Positions 1-7,199 of a stretch of 21,697 nucleotides of DNA are shown here, piece by piece. This stretch comes from Prevotella sp. UBA4268. Lineage in GTDB: Bacteria; Bacteroidota; Bacteroidia; Bacteroidales; Bacteroidaceae. The stretch spans positions 37,014 to 58,710 of the forward strand of contig DGWC01000106.1 in the NCBI GenBank assembly GCA_002395135.1, given 5' to 3'. How positions within the stretch are numbered: position 1 is the first letter of the stretch; the number at the start of each line of letters is the position of its first letter. The position numbers were made by a program, and so were the translations under genes. Below the pieces are notes generated by a model. The model was given only the letters and a program-made list of their open reading frames with translations. It was not told the DNA's origin and searched no databases.

Positions 1-88
1 CAATCAATATCGACCAGAAATCTCCCAAACCAAGCGTGTGGCGCAGGAGAGCGTCGAACCATTGTGTTACTATTGAAAAATCAAACAT
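1..88 (-). CDS. nuoH: NADH-quinone oxidoreductase subunit H, 5' end only
   Basis: Only the first 29 codons are inside the window; the gene runs off the left edge. The peptide starts MFDFSIVTQWFDALL and goes on to GDFWSILI, which resembles the N-terminus of Bacteroidota NuoH, the membrane subunit that sits at the quinone pocket of complex I. It is the next gene expected after nuoCD. The ATG is at 88-86, 94 bp beyond the nuoCD stop, a much larger gap than the overlaps upstream in the same operon. No purine-rich ribosome binding site precedes it. Identification rests on the short N-terminus and gene order together. Confidence 0.8.
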   Translation of the reverse strand, partial: MFDFSIVTQWFDALLRHTLGLGDFWSILI

Positions 89-128
89 AATGTTGTTACT
101 TAAAAAATACAAGAATCCAAGACAATGT

Positions 129-146
129 ATTGAGGATTTCCTCAAT
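129..146. repeat. Inverted repeat between nuoCD and nuoH
   Basis: ATTGAGGA and TCCTCAAT are perfect 8-bp arms separated by two bases. In the minus-strand transcript this would fold into a tight hairpin inside the 94-nt space between the nuoCD stop and the nuoH start. No T-tract follows directly, so it looks more like an mRNA processing or stabilising hairpin than a terminator. This is an inference from the dyad alone. Confidence 0.45.
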
Positions 147-182
147 GATATTGCTCAGTTTTCTCTTCATTTTAACTATATA

Positions 183-1796
183 TTATCTGTCAATGTCAGG
201 AATCACAAAGTCAATAGCAGCACCAGTTGCCACAAGGTCGGCAATCTTCTGACCACGAAGCATCGGGTCAAGAGCACCCGTAAGTGACAATCCCATGGGG
301 CGCATTTTCAATCGATACGGGCTCTTATCGCCTCGCGAATCGAGATAAACGCCGAACTCACCGCTGGCACCCTCCACCGAGAAGTACCACTGTCCCTCGG
401 GAACCTTAATAATCGGCTTCTGCTTCACATAGAAGTCGCCTTCGGGAATGTTGTCGATAAGTTGCTCAATAATGTGCAGACTCTGATACATTTCATTGAT
501 GTGACAGGTATAGCGGTCCATCGTGTCGCAACCATTCATGAGGATCTGCTCCCACTCCACTTTGTCGTACATGTCATAAGGATGGTTCTTGCGCACATCG
601 TTCTTCCATCCGGAAGCACGGCCAGCAGGACCCGTGACGGCATAACTGATGCAATCGTCGAGGCTCATCGGCCCAACTTTCTCGAAACGGTTATGTGTTA
701 TCACGTTGTCTCCAAACACATCGACATACTCCTGTATAATCGGCTTGAGGTATTTCACCAGGTTTTTCACGTTCTTAACGAAATCCGGGTCAATGTCATC
801 TTGCAATCCGCCGATGCGATAGTAGTTTTGAATCAGTCGTCCGCCAGTTGTTTCTTCCATGCAATTGAGCACATGCTCACGGTCGCGCATAGAATAGAGG
901 AAGGCTGTGAGCGCTCCCATATCCTGAGCGCAGCATCCCACATAGAGCAAATGTGAATCAATGCGCTGCAACTCATCCATGATGGTGCGGATATACTTGA
1001 TGCGATCAGTGAGTTCTACACCCATTCCCTCTTCGATAACGCCAACAAGCGCATGACGATGCATCATGGCGCTCAGATAGTTAAGTCGGTCAGTTAAAGC
1101 AAGAGTTTGCGGATAAGTCATGCTTTCACACATCTTTTCAATACCGCGGTGGATGTATCCGAGATGGGGATATACTCTCTTGACGGTCTCGCCATCGAGA
1201 ACGGTCTGCAGGCGAAGTACTCCGTGGGTACTTGGATGCTGAGGACCGATGTTGATGACATAGTCGTTATCGGTGAAAAGCATGTTTTTCTTGCTCTGCA
1301 GATTGCCTTCTGCGTCCAGGAAATACTCCAGTCCATAGTCTGGTTCCACATCATCGTCAAGCGTATATTCATCGTTAAACTTCCAGTCCTTACGGAAAGG
1401 ATAGCCCTTGAAATCTGAACGGAGGAAGAGTCGGCGCATGTCCGGGTGACCCAGGAATACGATACCGAAGAAGTCATACACCTCACGTTCCAGCAAATCA
1501 GCCACTTTCCATATATTAGAAACGGTGGGAATATACGGAATCAACTGCCCGTCGGTCTCGCCGCTGCCATTGGATGCAACGCCGTCACCGCATACCTGCG
1601 TGCGTGCAAGCATCTTCACGGAGCATCGCTCATGCGTATTTGTATTCTCAAGAATATAGATACAGCCAAGGCCTTCTTCGGTCCCGAAGTCCTCACCCAC
1701 GATTGTAACAAGATAGTCGAAGTGTTTTTTGCTCTTCAAGTTCTGCATTTCAGAGGCGAACTTGTCGAAATCGAATGATAAGAAGTCTAATTTCAT
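183..1796 (-). CDS. nuoCD: NADH-quinone oxidoreductase subunit C/D fusion
   Basis: This 537-residue protein is a fusion of the 30-kDa (NuoC) and 49-kDa (NuoD) subunits of the peripheral arm of complex I; the NuoD part helps form the quinone site. Residues 1 to about 145 are NuoC, with the signature EREVYDFFGI near 103-112 and the following GHPDMRRLFLRSDF. NuoD begins near 180 with INIGPQHPSTHGV and ends with the usual LRGQKIADLVATGA stretch. NuoC has an extra Gly/Ser-rich segment around residues 68-84 just before the LPxV-like part, which is probably a surface loop. The start codon overlaps the nuoB stop as ATGA (1796-1793), fitting translational coupling. In Bacteroidota the nuo operon usually lacks nuoEFG; that part of the operon is outside the window. 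Confidence 0.96.
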   Translation of the reverse strand: MKLDFLSFDFDKFASEMQNLKSKKHFDYLVTIVGEDFGTEEGLGCIYILENTNTHERCSVKMLARTQVCGDGVASNGSGETDGQLIPYIPTVSNIWKVADLLEREVYDFFGIVFLGHPDMRRLFLRSDFKGYPFRKDWKFNDEYTLDDDVEPDYGLEYFLDAEGNLQSKKNMLFTDNDYVINIGPQHPSTHGVLRLQTVLDGETVKRVYPHLGYIHRGIEKMCESMTYPQTLALTDRLNYLSAMMHRHALVGVIEEGMGVELTDRIKYIRTIMDELQRIDSHLLYVGCCAQDMGALTAFLYSMRDREHVLNCMEETTGGRLIQNYYRIGGLQDDIDPDFVKNVKNLVKYLKPIIQEYVDVFGDNVITHNRFEKVGPMSLDDCISYAVTGPAGRASGWKNDVRKNHPYDMYDKVEWEQILMNGCDTMDRYTCHINEMYQSLHIIEQLIDNIPEGDFYVKQKPIIKVPEGQWYFSVEGASGEFGVYLDSRGDKSPYRLKMRPMGLSLTGALDPMLRGQKIADLVATGAAIDFVIPDIDR

Positions 1797-2584
1797 TTTG
1801 CGGTCTCCTCCTTATTTGATTGAACATTAGCCTTTGAACACTGATTATTGATAGCAGACGTGCTTCCAGACATAGCAGGATTGTCTATCGAAGACGAGGA
1901 AAGACTCTTGGCGAAATCCTCTGGCACCTCCGTTACCACGATTGGTTCGCGGCGATGATCACCCAGACGACGTGCTGTCAACTCGGCATTTGAAACGCCC
2001 AACTCACGTTCTTCGCGGTTTTGCTTATGATTAGCGCCGCCGAAAAACTTCTCAATCTTCACCTTACGCTGCAATTGCATCATACCATACATAATGGCTT
2101 CCGGACGCGGAGGGCAACCTGGAATGAAAACATCTACGGGAACAATCTCCTCGATGCCCTTCACCACATGGTAACTCGACTTAAACGGACCACCAGAAAT
2201 GGCACATCCGCCCACGGCAATCACGTACTTGGGCTCAGCCATCTCATCATAGAGACGCTTTAAGGCCGGTGCCATCTTGTGGGTAATCGTTCCTGCACAC
2301 ATGATAAGGTCTGCCTGTCGGGGTGAATTGCGCGTCACCTCAAAGCCAAAACGTGCAAAATCGTAACGAGAACATCCGCATGCCATGAACTCAATGCCGC
2401 AGCAAGAGGTGGCAAACGTAAGCGACCACAGCGAATTGGCGCGTCCCCAGTTGATGAGTTTGTCGAGTGAACCGGTCACAACGTTGACACCACCCTCGTG
2501 GAGTTCATCAACCAGTTTCTCCAACGATGAGTTATCGTTCCACTCGTCGTAGGGAATACTCTTAATTTTCGGCTTCATTTCCAT
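1793..2584 (-). CDS. nuoB: NADH-quinone oxidoreductase subunit B, with C-terminal tail
   Basis: NuoB carries the terminal N2 [4Fe-4S] cluster of complex I. From the chosen start the ligands are the tandem C61-C62, C127 in VGGCAISGG and C157 in IPGCPPRPE; the 29-residue spacing between the last two is the family norm. The core ends about residue 184 (EKFFGG). About 80 more residues follow, the last 35 being rich in Ser, Asn and Gln, so the protein is clearly longer than usual. The start is ambiguous: ATG at 2605, 2584 or 2578. MEMKPKIKSIPYDEW (2584) lines up best with Bacteroidota NuoB, while ATG 2578 would form an ATGA overlap with the nuoA stop like the one at the nuoB/nuoCD joint. 2605 lies deep in nuoA and is least likely. 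Confidence 0.94.
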   Translation of the reverse strand: MEMKPKIKSIPYDEWNDNSSLEKLVDELHEGGVNVVTGSLDKLINWGRANSLWSLTFATSCCGIEFMACGCSRYDFARFGFEVTRNSPRQADLIMCAGTITHKMAPALKRLYDEMAEPKYVIAVGGCAISGGPFKSSYHVVKGIEEIVPVDVFIPGCPPRPEAIMYGMMQLQRKVKIEKFFGGANHKQNREERELGVSNAELTARRLGDHRREPIVVTEVPEDFAKSLSSSSIDNPAMSGSTSAINNQCSKANVQSNKEETAK

Positions 2585-2925
2585 TCCAACGCTCCTTTCC
2601 GCCAAGCGTAAGCGAGGCCAAATACAAGTACCAACAGGAAAAATCCGATGCTGACAATTGCCATCACACCGAACTCCTTAACAACCACTGCCCATGGATA
2701 AAGGAACACTGTTTCCACATCGAACATGAGAAACAGGATGGCAAAGAGATAGAACCCCACGTTGACAGGCAGCCAAGACGTCCCATGAGTGGGTATACCG
2801 CACTCATAGGGCTCGCCTTTCACCTTGTTATAAGAGCGTGGTCCCACCAACTTCGCAATGGCATAGGCTGCCACAACCAAGGTAATGGCCGTTATAATAA
2901 CGGTAATAAACAAAGTAAAATACAT
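2575..2925 (-). CDS. nuoA: NADH-quinone oxidoreductase subunit A
   Basis: This 116-residue membrane subunit of complex I is the first gene of the operon. Three hydrophobic segments are visible: residues about 4-24, 58-76 and 86-108. Between the first two lies the conserved loop PRSYNKVKGEPYECGIPTHG, followed by LFAILFLMFDVETVFLYPWA, a NuoA signature. The frame is open upstream to 3006, but the Cys- and Lys-rich extra residues are unlike the family and would include the promoter region, so ATG 2925 (MYFTLFITV) is preferred. Its stop overlaps the possible nuoB ATG at 2578. Confidence 0.95.
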   Translation of the reverse strand: MYFTLFITVIITAITLVVAAYAIAKLVGPRSYNKVKGEPYECGIPTHGTSWLPVNVGFYLFAILFLMFDVETVFLYPWAVVVKEFGVMAIVSIGFFLLVLVFGLAYAWRKGALEWK

Positions 2926-2983
2926 AATATATGTGTAATTGTTAATAATGATGTGCTTTCGGCACCCTGTTTTAAAACGCCTG

Positions 2984-2991
2984 CAAAGGTA
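2984..2991 (-). promoter_or_regulatory. -7 box of the nuo promoter
   Basis: TACCTTTG on the minus strand fits the Bacteroidota -7 consensus TAnnTTTG. Transcription would start about 55 nt before the nuoA ATG. No clean TTTG lies at the normal 19-21 bp spacing; a TTG occurs at 22 bp. The -33 zone is instead occupied by the palindrome described at 3001-3016. Confidence 0.55.
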
Positions 2992-3000
2992 GCAATTAAT

Positions 3001-3016
3001 TTGCAAACATTTGCAA
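3001..3016. promoter_or_regulatory. Candidate operator palindrome between nuoA and the LRR gene
   Basis: TTGCAAA-CA-TTTGCAA is a perfect 7-bp inverted repeat with a 2-bp centre. It lies in the 173-bp divergent spacer, just upstream of the nuo -7 box and 17 bp before the -33 element of the divergent gene. GCAATTAAT also occurs twice there (2992-3000 and 3013-3021), 21 bp apart, which is two helical turns. The binding protein is unknown. Confidence 0.35.
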
Positions 3017-3032
3017 TTAATATTGAAAATTA

Positions 3033-3063
3033 TTGGTCGTTTTCCCTTTTTTGTTTATTTTTG
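3033..3063 (+). promoter_or_regulatory. Promoter of the BspA-like gene
   Basis: TTG at 3033-3035, a 20-bp spacer and TATTTTTG at 3056-3063 match the Bacteroidota -33/-7 consensus with ideal spacing. The predicted leader before ATG 3099 is about 30 nt. Confidence 0.65.
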
Positions 3064-3098
3064 CAGAAGTTTTTGTAGAAACCAAAAAATCATTCATT

Positions 3099-4376
3099 AT
3101 GAGAATTAGAAGAAAAAGCGTTGTCGCCATGCTCTCAATAGCACTTGTCATGGTATGCCAAACGGCTTTCGGCGGCCCAATCAAGAAATCCGACAAGATA
3201 AATGTTGACGGTATCAACTACGCCGTGAATGCAAAGAGCAACAAGGCGCGTGTGATTGCAGGCAAGAATCTCTATACCGGCGACCTCGTCATACCAGAAA
3301 AGATTACCGAGGACAGTATCACTTACTACGTGGAAACCATCGACGCAGGGGCATTCTACGACTGCTCCACCCTGACCTCAGTGACAATTCCCACCACCGT
3401 GACAAAGATTGGAAGCAATGCCTTTCAGAATTGCTCGGGAATAGAGAGCATCACCATCCCTAATAGCGTAACAGAGATTGCCAGCGAACTATTTGAAGGA
3501 TGCACAAGTCTGAAGGAAGTGAATCTGCACAACGGCATAAAAAGCATCGGTTCGGGTGCTTTCAAGAAATGCACTGCCCTGGAAGACATCACGATACCCA
3601 ACGGAGTCAAGGCTCTTCCCTCCGATTTTTTCCACGGATGCAGCAGTCTGCGCAACGTGAATCTGCCCAACGCCATGGAGAAAATCGGCAGTTCTGCCTT
3701 CGAGGATTGCACCTCATTGGAGGAAATAAGTCTGCCAAACGGCATCAAATCCATCGGCAGCGATGCTTTCAAGAAATGTGTCTCGCTGAAATCTTTCACC
3801 AGTACCACCAGCATGAATAGCATTTCAAGCAGTCTTTTTGAGGGATGCTCAAGCCTGAAGGACATGAACATCACCACAAACATCAAGTCAATCAACCACG
3901 ATGCGTTTAAAGACTGTGCCAGTCTCGACTCTATCTACATACCCAATGGTGTGAATGACATAGGATCGAGCGTATTTGAAAACTGCTCAAGCCTGCGTAT
4001 CGTGAACATTCCCAGTGGTTTGAAGTCAGTTCCTTCCAGCATGTTCAGGAACTGCAGCAATCTGGAACACATCACAATTCCCAATTCCATCAAAGCAATA
4101 TCCGGCAATTCATTCCGCGGATGCACGTCTCTGCGCCACGTGGAGATTCCCAACAGTGTGAAGGAAATTGGCAGCGATGCCTTCAACGGATGCGTTTCGC
4201 TGGCATCGGTAACCATGAAAAGCGGCATACCGCCTAAGATCAAGAAAGACAGTTTCTCGAAAGCATTCATCAAAGACGGCATGCTCTATGTTCCGAATGA
4301 GTTGCCTTACACGGCCAATCCCAAAAGTGTTTGGGCGCAATTCCGCAACATCAGGAAGTCAAAAGACCGGAGATGA
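3099..4376 (+). CDS. Secreted BspA-like leucine-rich repeat protein
   Basis: The 425-residue product starts with a signal peptide (MRIRRKSV, then a hydrophobic run, cleavage probably after QTAFG near residue 25). After a short N-terminal domain come 13 LRR_5/TpLRR repeats of exactly 23 residues, pattern IGSxAFxxCxSLxxITIPNxV, from about residue 83 to 375. A capping segment of the kind seen in BspA proteins follows (LYVPNE...VWAQFRNI). Each repeat keeps the Cys of the AFxxC motif. Proteins of this family are exported or surface-located in oral and gut Bacteroidota, where BspA itself mediates adhesion and coaggregation; here the ligand is unknown. There is no visible lipobox and no obvious type IX sorting domain. 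The frame is open upstream to 3033, but that extension would overlap the promoter, so ATG 3099 is chosen. The gene stands alone. Confidence 0.9.
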   Translation: MRIRRKSVVAMLSIALVMVCQTAFGGPIKKSDKINVDGINYAVNAKSNKARVIAGKNLYTGDLVIPEKITEDSITYYVETIDAGAFYDCSTLTSVTIPTTVTKIGSNAFQNCSGIESITIPNSVTEIASELFEGCTSLKEVNLHNGIKSIGSGAFKKCTALEDITIPNGVKALPSDFFHGCSSLRNVNLPNAMEKIGSSAFEDCTSLEEISLPNGIKSIGSDAFKKCVSLKSFTSTTSMNSISSSLFEGCSSLKDMNITTNIKSINHDAFKDCASLDSIYIPNGVNDIGSSVFENCSSLRIVNIPSGLKSVPSSMFRNCSNLEHITIPNSIKAISGNSFRGCTSLRHVEIPNSVKEIGSDAFNGCVSLASVTMKSGIPPKIKKDSFSKAFIKDGMLYVPNELPYTANPKSVWAQFRNIRKSKDRR

Positions 4377-4411
4377 GGGATGAATCAAAATGAACCGGTG
4401 AAATAATATGT

Positions 4412-4480
4412 AAAAAAATCATTCATGTCACCATGTCCTAACTCTTTATCCATTGGAGTTTGGAGACATGGTGACATGAA
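4412..4480 (-). terminator. Terminator of the mannan operon
   Basis: TTCATGTCACCATGTC (4422-4437) and its perfect 16-bp complement (4465-4480) form a long stem that can extend imperfectly inward to a loop near 4445-4455. On the minus strand the stem is followed after a few bases by seven Ts (4418-4412). This fits a rho-independent terminator for the epimerase end of the operon. The converging LRR gene also runs into the hairpin but has no T-tract on its side. The arm contains CATGTC twice. Confidence 0.7.
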
Positions 4481-4547
4481 AGATACTCAAATAGACAAAC
4501 TCAATCAGTGTTTGTCTTATTCATAATCAGAATGCGCGTTCGGTGCC

Positions 4548-5828
4548 TTAGAATTCGCGTTCGATAATTTCCAGACACATGCGACTGTTATGATACGGGC
4601 ATTTCCAGAAGCCGGCCTTGTCGTCAACAGTATTCAACGTACCGTCAGCATGGCGGCTCCAGAACCATTCTCCGTATGTATAGTCTATCAAATTATCCTT
4701 GATATACTGCCAGCAATGCAGTGCTTTCTGCAAAGCATCTTCATCTCCGAAATACTGATAGATATTAATGAACCCGACAACAGTCTCCGCCTGCACCCAC
4801 CAGTGCAGATCTGAATCCACGTAACCCGTGTCTAAATTGGCTTCATGAACCATTGAACCGTCGGCATTAAGGCCTTTCTCACTCGCTTTTGCCACTTCAC
4901 GAACAACGGATTCCACCTTTTCAAGTATGAAAGGATCGCCTAAAACGAGGGCAGCCTCATGCAACAGCCACGAACATTCTATGTCGTGACCGTAACTCTC
5001 CAATGCTCCGGCCCCGCGCGTCCAGTCATTTTCAAAGAAAAGGTCAAGGTGATGGGTGGCAGAATTCAGTATCTTGTCAGTGAAAATACTAATCAGATTG
5101 CGCAGTGAACCCTCTATCTGGCTGACCGTTTCTGGTGGAACGGAAATGCCAACAGGAAGCACTGCACCAATCGCCGGCACATAATTGCACGACTCGGCAG
5201 CCTGCAATTCCTTGATACAGCGGTAAAGATTGGTATACGGCTCTATGATATGAAGATGAGTGTTCTGCGATTTCGGATAGTTGGCATCCAATTCCGAGAG
5301 GCGCATATCTGCTATCTCACCCCACTCGCGCGTACATGCCTCGATGTAGCCATTATATTGTTTGTCGAGAGAATGCGATTCAATACACTCATACAGATTA
5401 ATGGCATAGTCGAGAGCCTCACGGTCGCCAGTGGCGCGTGCATACTCCGACAGTCCGTAAATCATGAACCCAATAGCATAAAACTGTTTCTTTGTGTCCT
5501 TGGGTTGTCCTTTGCAGTCAACGCTCCAGTAGGTTCCACCGTACTCCTGGTCATAGAAATGATCCAGGATATAGTCTTTCATTCGCGTGGCAGCCTCCAG
5601 ATATTCAGCATTTCCTAACACGCGATAGGCTGCGGAGAACGACCACAAGATGCGAGCAGACAGAATACCACCCTTGTCGGCATCCTTTATCAGTTCACGC
5701 TTACCGGTCATCTGCCCGTAGAAACCGCCGTTTTCGTCATCAATCATATTGTTGAGCCAGAAGTTCAGAATGTTGTTTTCCAACACATCCCGAACTTCAT
5801 GCTTCAAATCCTTCACTCGATGGTCCAT
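4548..5828 (-). CDS. Mannobiose/cellobiose 2-epimerase (AGE family)
   Basis: This cytoplasmic (alpha/alpha)6-barrel enzyme of 426 residues belongs to the N-acylglucosamine 2-epimerase family. It has the cellobiose 2-epimerase set: NTHLHIIEPYTNLYR (189-203), SYGHDIECSWLLHEA (278-292), HWWVQAE (342-348) and GFWKCPYHNSRM (406-417). His281 and His413 match the catalytic pair known in this family. In this gene context it should turn 4-O-beta-mannosyl-mannose into 4-O-beta-mannosyl-glucose, the substrate of the GH130 enzyme two genes upstream, as shown for the Bacteroides fragilis mannan pathway. It is the last gene of the operon, starting 2 bp after the symporter stop. Residues about 209-236 look like an insertion compared with the compact loop I expect there. 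Activity on cellobiose is possible. Confidence 0.92.
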   Translation of the reverse strand: MDHRVKDLKHEVRDVLENNILNFWLNNMIDDENGGFYGQMTGKRELIKDADKGGILSARILWSFSAAYRVLGNAEYLEAATRMKDYILDHFYDQEYGGTYWSVDCKGQPKDTKKQFYAIGFMIYGLSEYARATGDREALDYAINLYECIESHSLDKQYNGYIEACTREWGEIADMRLSELDANYPKSQNTHLHIIEPYTNLYRCIKELQAAESCNYVPAIGAVLPVGISVPPETVSQIEGSLRNLISIFTDKILNSATHHLDLFFENDWTRGAGALESYGHDIECSWLLHEAALVLGDPFILEKVESVVREVAKASEKGLNADGSMVHEANLDTGYVDSDLHWWVQAETVVGFINIYQYFGDEDALQKALHCWQYIKDNLIDYTYGEWFWSRHADGTLNTVDDKAGFWKCPYHNSRMCLEIIEREF

Positions 5829-5830
5829 CG

Positions 5831-7174
5831 TTACTTCTTTATGGGATACTTATAAATAAGGAATATCATTATCAAGGCTATGGCTGCGGGGAACAACGAG
5901 AACAATGCCCACACCATATTTCTGACAGATTCTTCGTCGGTAATAGTGATTACGGTGCTGCCCGTTGCAGGATCGGTGCCAGAAACAAAGCCGGCCACGC
6001 CCAAAAGCAATGCCACCAGCGAGCCAGAAATGGCTGTTCCAAACTTCTGAGCCATGGTACCAGAGGAGAAAATCAGTCCTGTTGACGACGTTCCGTTCTT
6101 TTCTGTGGCATAATCAGCCACATCTGCATACATAGACCATAGCAATGGCGAATAGAGACCTACGCCCACGGAGGTGAGCACCACCACTGCCACCATCATC
6201 CAGATATAAGAAGGATCCATGGGAATAAAGAAAAACAGCACGGAGAACACCACACAAATGAGGGCAGCCACCACAAACGCCTTGCTTTTGGAGCCTATCC
6301 ACTGCGTGAACTTAGGCGAAAGACCGCCGAAAACCATACAAGTCACCTCACCAAATGTCATAAACACAGTGTAATTGATGATGAGTCCGCTCACGGTTAC
6401 GTCGCCATGAAGACAATACTCCAAGAGATAGCCAGCAACTGCATAGCGGAAACCGTTGAAAAAGTTAGTGCAGATACCGACAAGAGTCAGGTATATCCAC
6501 GGTTTGTTCTTGAAAAGGTCCACAAAAGGACGGAAGGAGAACTTCTCTGCACGCACAGGCTTCAGCCGTTCCTTAGTGAGAAGACCGCAAGCAAGCGTCA
6601 TCAACGTTGCCAAAACGCCAAATCCGGCACCGAGAACAGCATATTGGTGTGCGTCGGAGCCACCTACCATTTTCTGAAGATACGGAAACGAGAGCAGTGT
6701 AATGAATCCCATGGCGTAGGCACCTACCATGCGGAACGATGAAAACTGGTTTTTTTCATTGTCATCAGAAGTCATCACGCCCAACAGAGAGCCGTAAGGA
6801 ACGTTCACTGCCGTATAAACAGCCATCATCATCAGATATAATGAATAGGCATAGATGCGTTTCCCCACCGGTCCGAAGTCTGGCGTATAGAGCAGGAGTG
6901 CGAAAATGAGTCCTAAAGGCACGGCTCCGAAAATGAGCCACGGCCTGTATGTTCCCCATCTCGACTGTGTACGGTCGGCCAAACTGCCCATCAACGGGTC
7001 TGTCACCACATCAAACATACGGGCAATCAGCATCAGCGTGGCCGTATCAGCCACTGTAAGGCCAAACACATTGGTAAAAAACAGCGGAAAAGCAATAGAC
7101 ATGATTTTCCATGTAATACCTCCGGCTGCAGCATCACCAAGCGCATAGCCGATTTTTTCTTTCAAACTTGCCAT
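5831..7174 (-). CDS. MelB-like sugar:cation symporter (GPH family), probable mannobiose importer
   Basis: This is a 447-residue polytopic inner-membrane protein, about 12 helices, of the glycoside-pentoside-hexuronide:cation symporter family. Near the N-terminus it has ARMFDVVTDPLMGSLADRT; Asp55 and Asp59 fall at the same positions as the cation-binding aspartates of MelB. YRPWLIFGAVPLG follows. Its place between the GH130 phosphorylase and the epimerase makes mannobiose or a short manno-oligosaccharide the likely cargo (inference from context). ATG 7174 (MASLKEKIGYALGDAAAG) is chosen over the upstream ATG at 7228, which would add a Asn/His-rich stretch overlapping the 3' end of the GH130 gene. 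The gap to that gene is then 25 bp. Confidence 0.9.
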   Translation of the reverse strand: MASLKEKIGYALGDAAAGGITWKIMSIAFPLFFTNVFGLTVADTATLMLIARMFDVVTDPLMGSLADRTQSRWGTYRPWLIFGAVPLGLIFALLLYTPDFGPVGKRIYAYSLYLMMMAVYTAVNVPYGSLLGVMTSDDNEKNQFSSFRMVGAYAMGFITLLSFPYLQKMVGGSDAHQYAVLGAGFGVLATLMTLACGLLTKERLKPVRAEKFSFRPFVDLFKNKPWIYLTLVGICTNFFNGFRYAVAGYLLEYCLHGDVTVSGLIINYTVFMTFGEVTCMVFGGLSPKFTQWIGSKSKAFVVAALICVVFSVLFFFIPMDPSYIWMMVAVVVLTSVGVGLYSPLLWSMYADVADYATEKNGTSSTGLIFSSGTMAQKFGTAISGSLVALLLGVAGFVSGTDPATGSTVITITDEESVRNMVWALFSLFPAAIALIMIFLIYKYPIKK

Positions 7175-7199
7175 ATTACTATGATGGTTTATATGATTA

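Noticed and set aside
2585..2605. Earlier nuoB start at 2605
   Set aside because: It adds seven residues translated from inside nuoA that do not resemble NuoB N-termini; 2584 or 2578 fit the family and the ATGA coupling better.
3033..3098. Earlier start of the LRR protein at 3033
   Set aside because: It would place the start codon in front of the consensus -7 box and bury the signal peptide.
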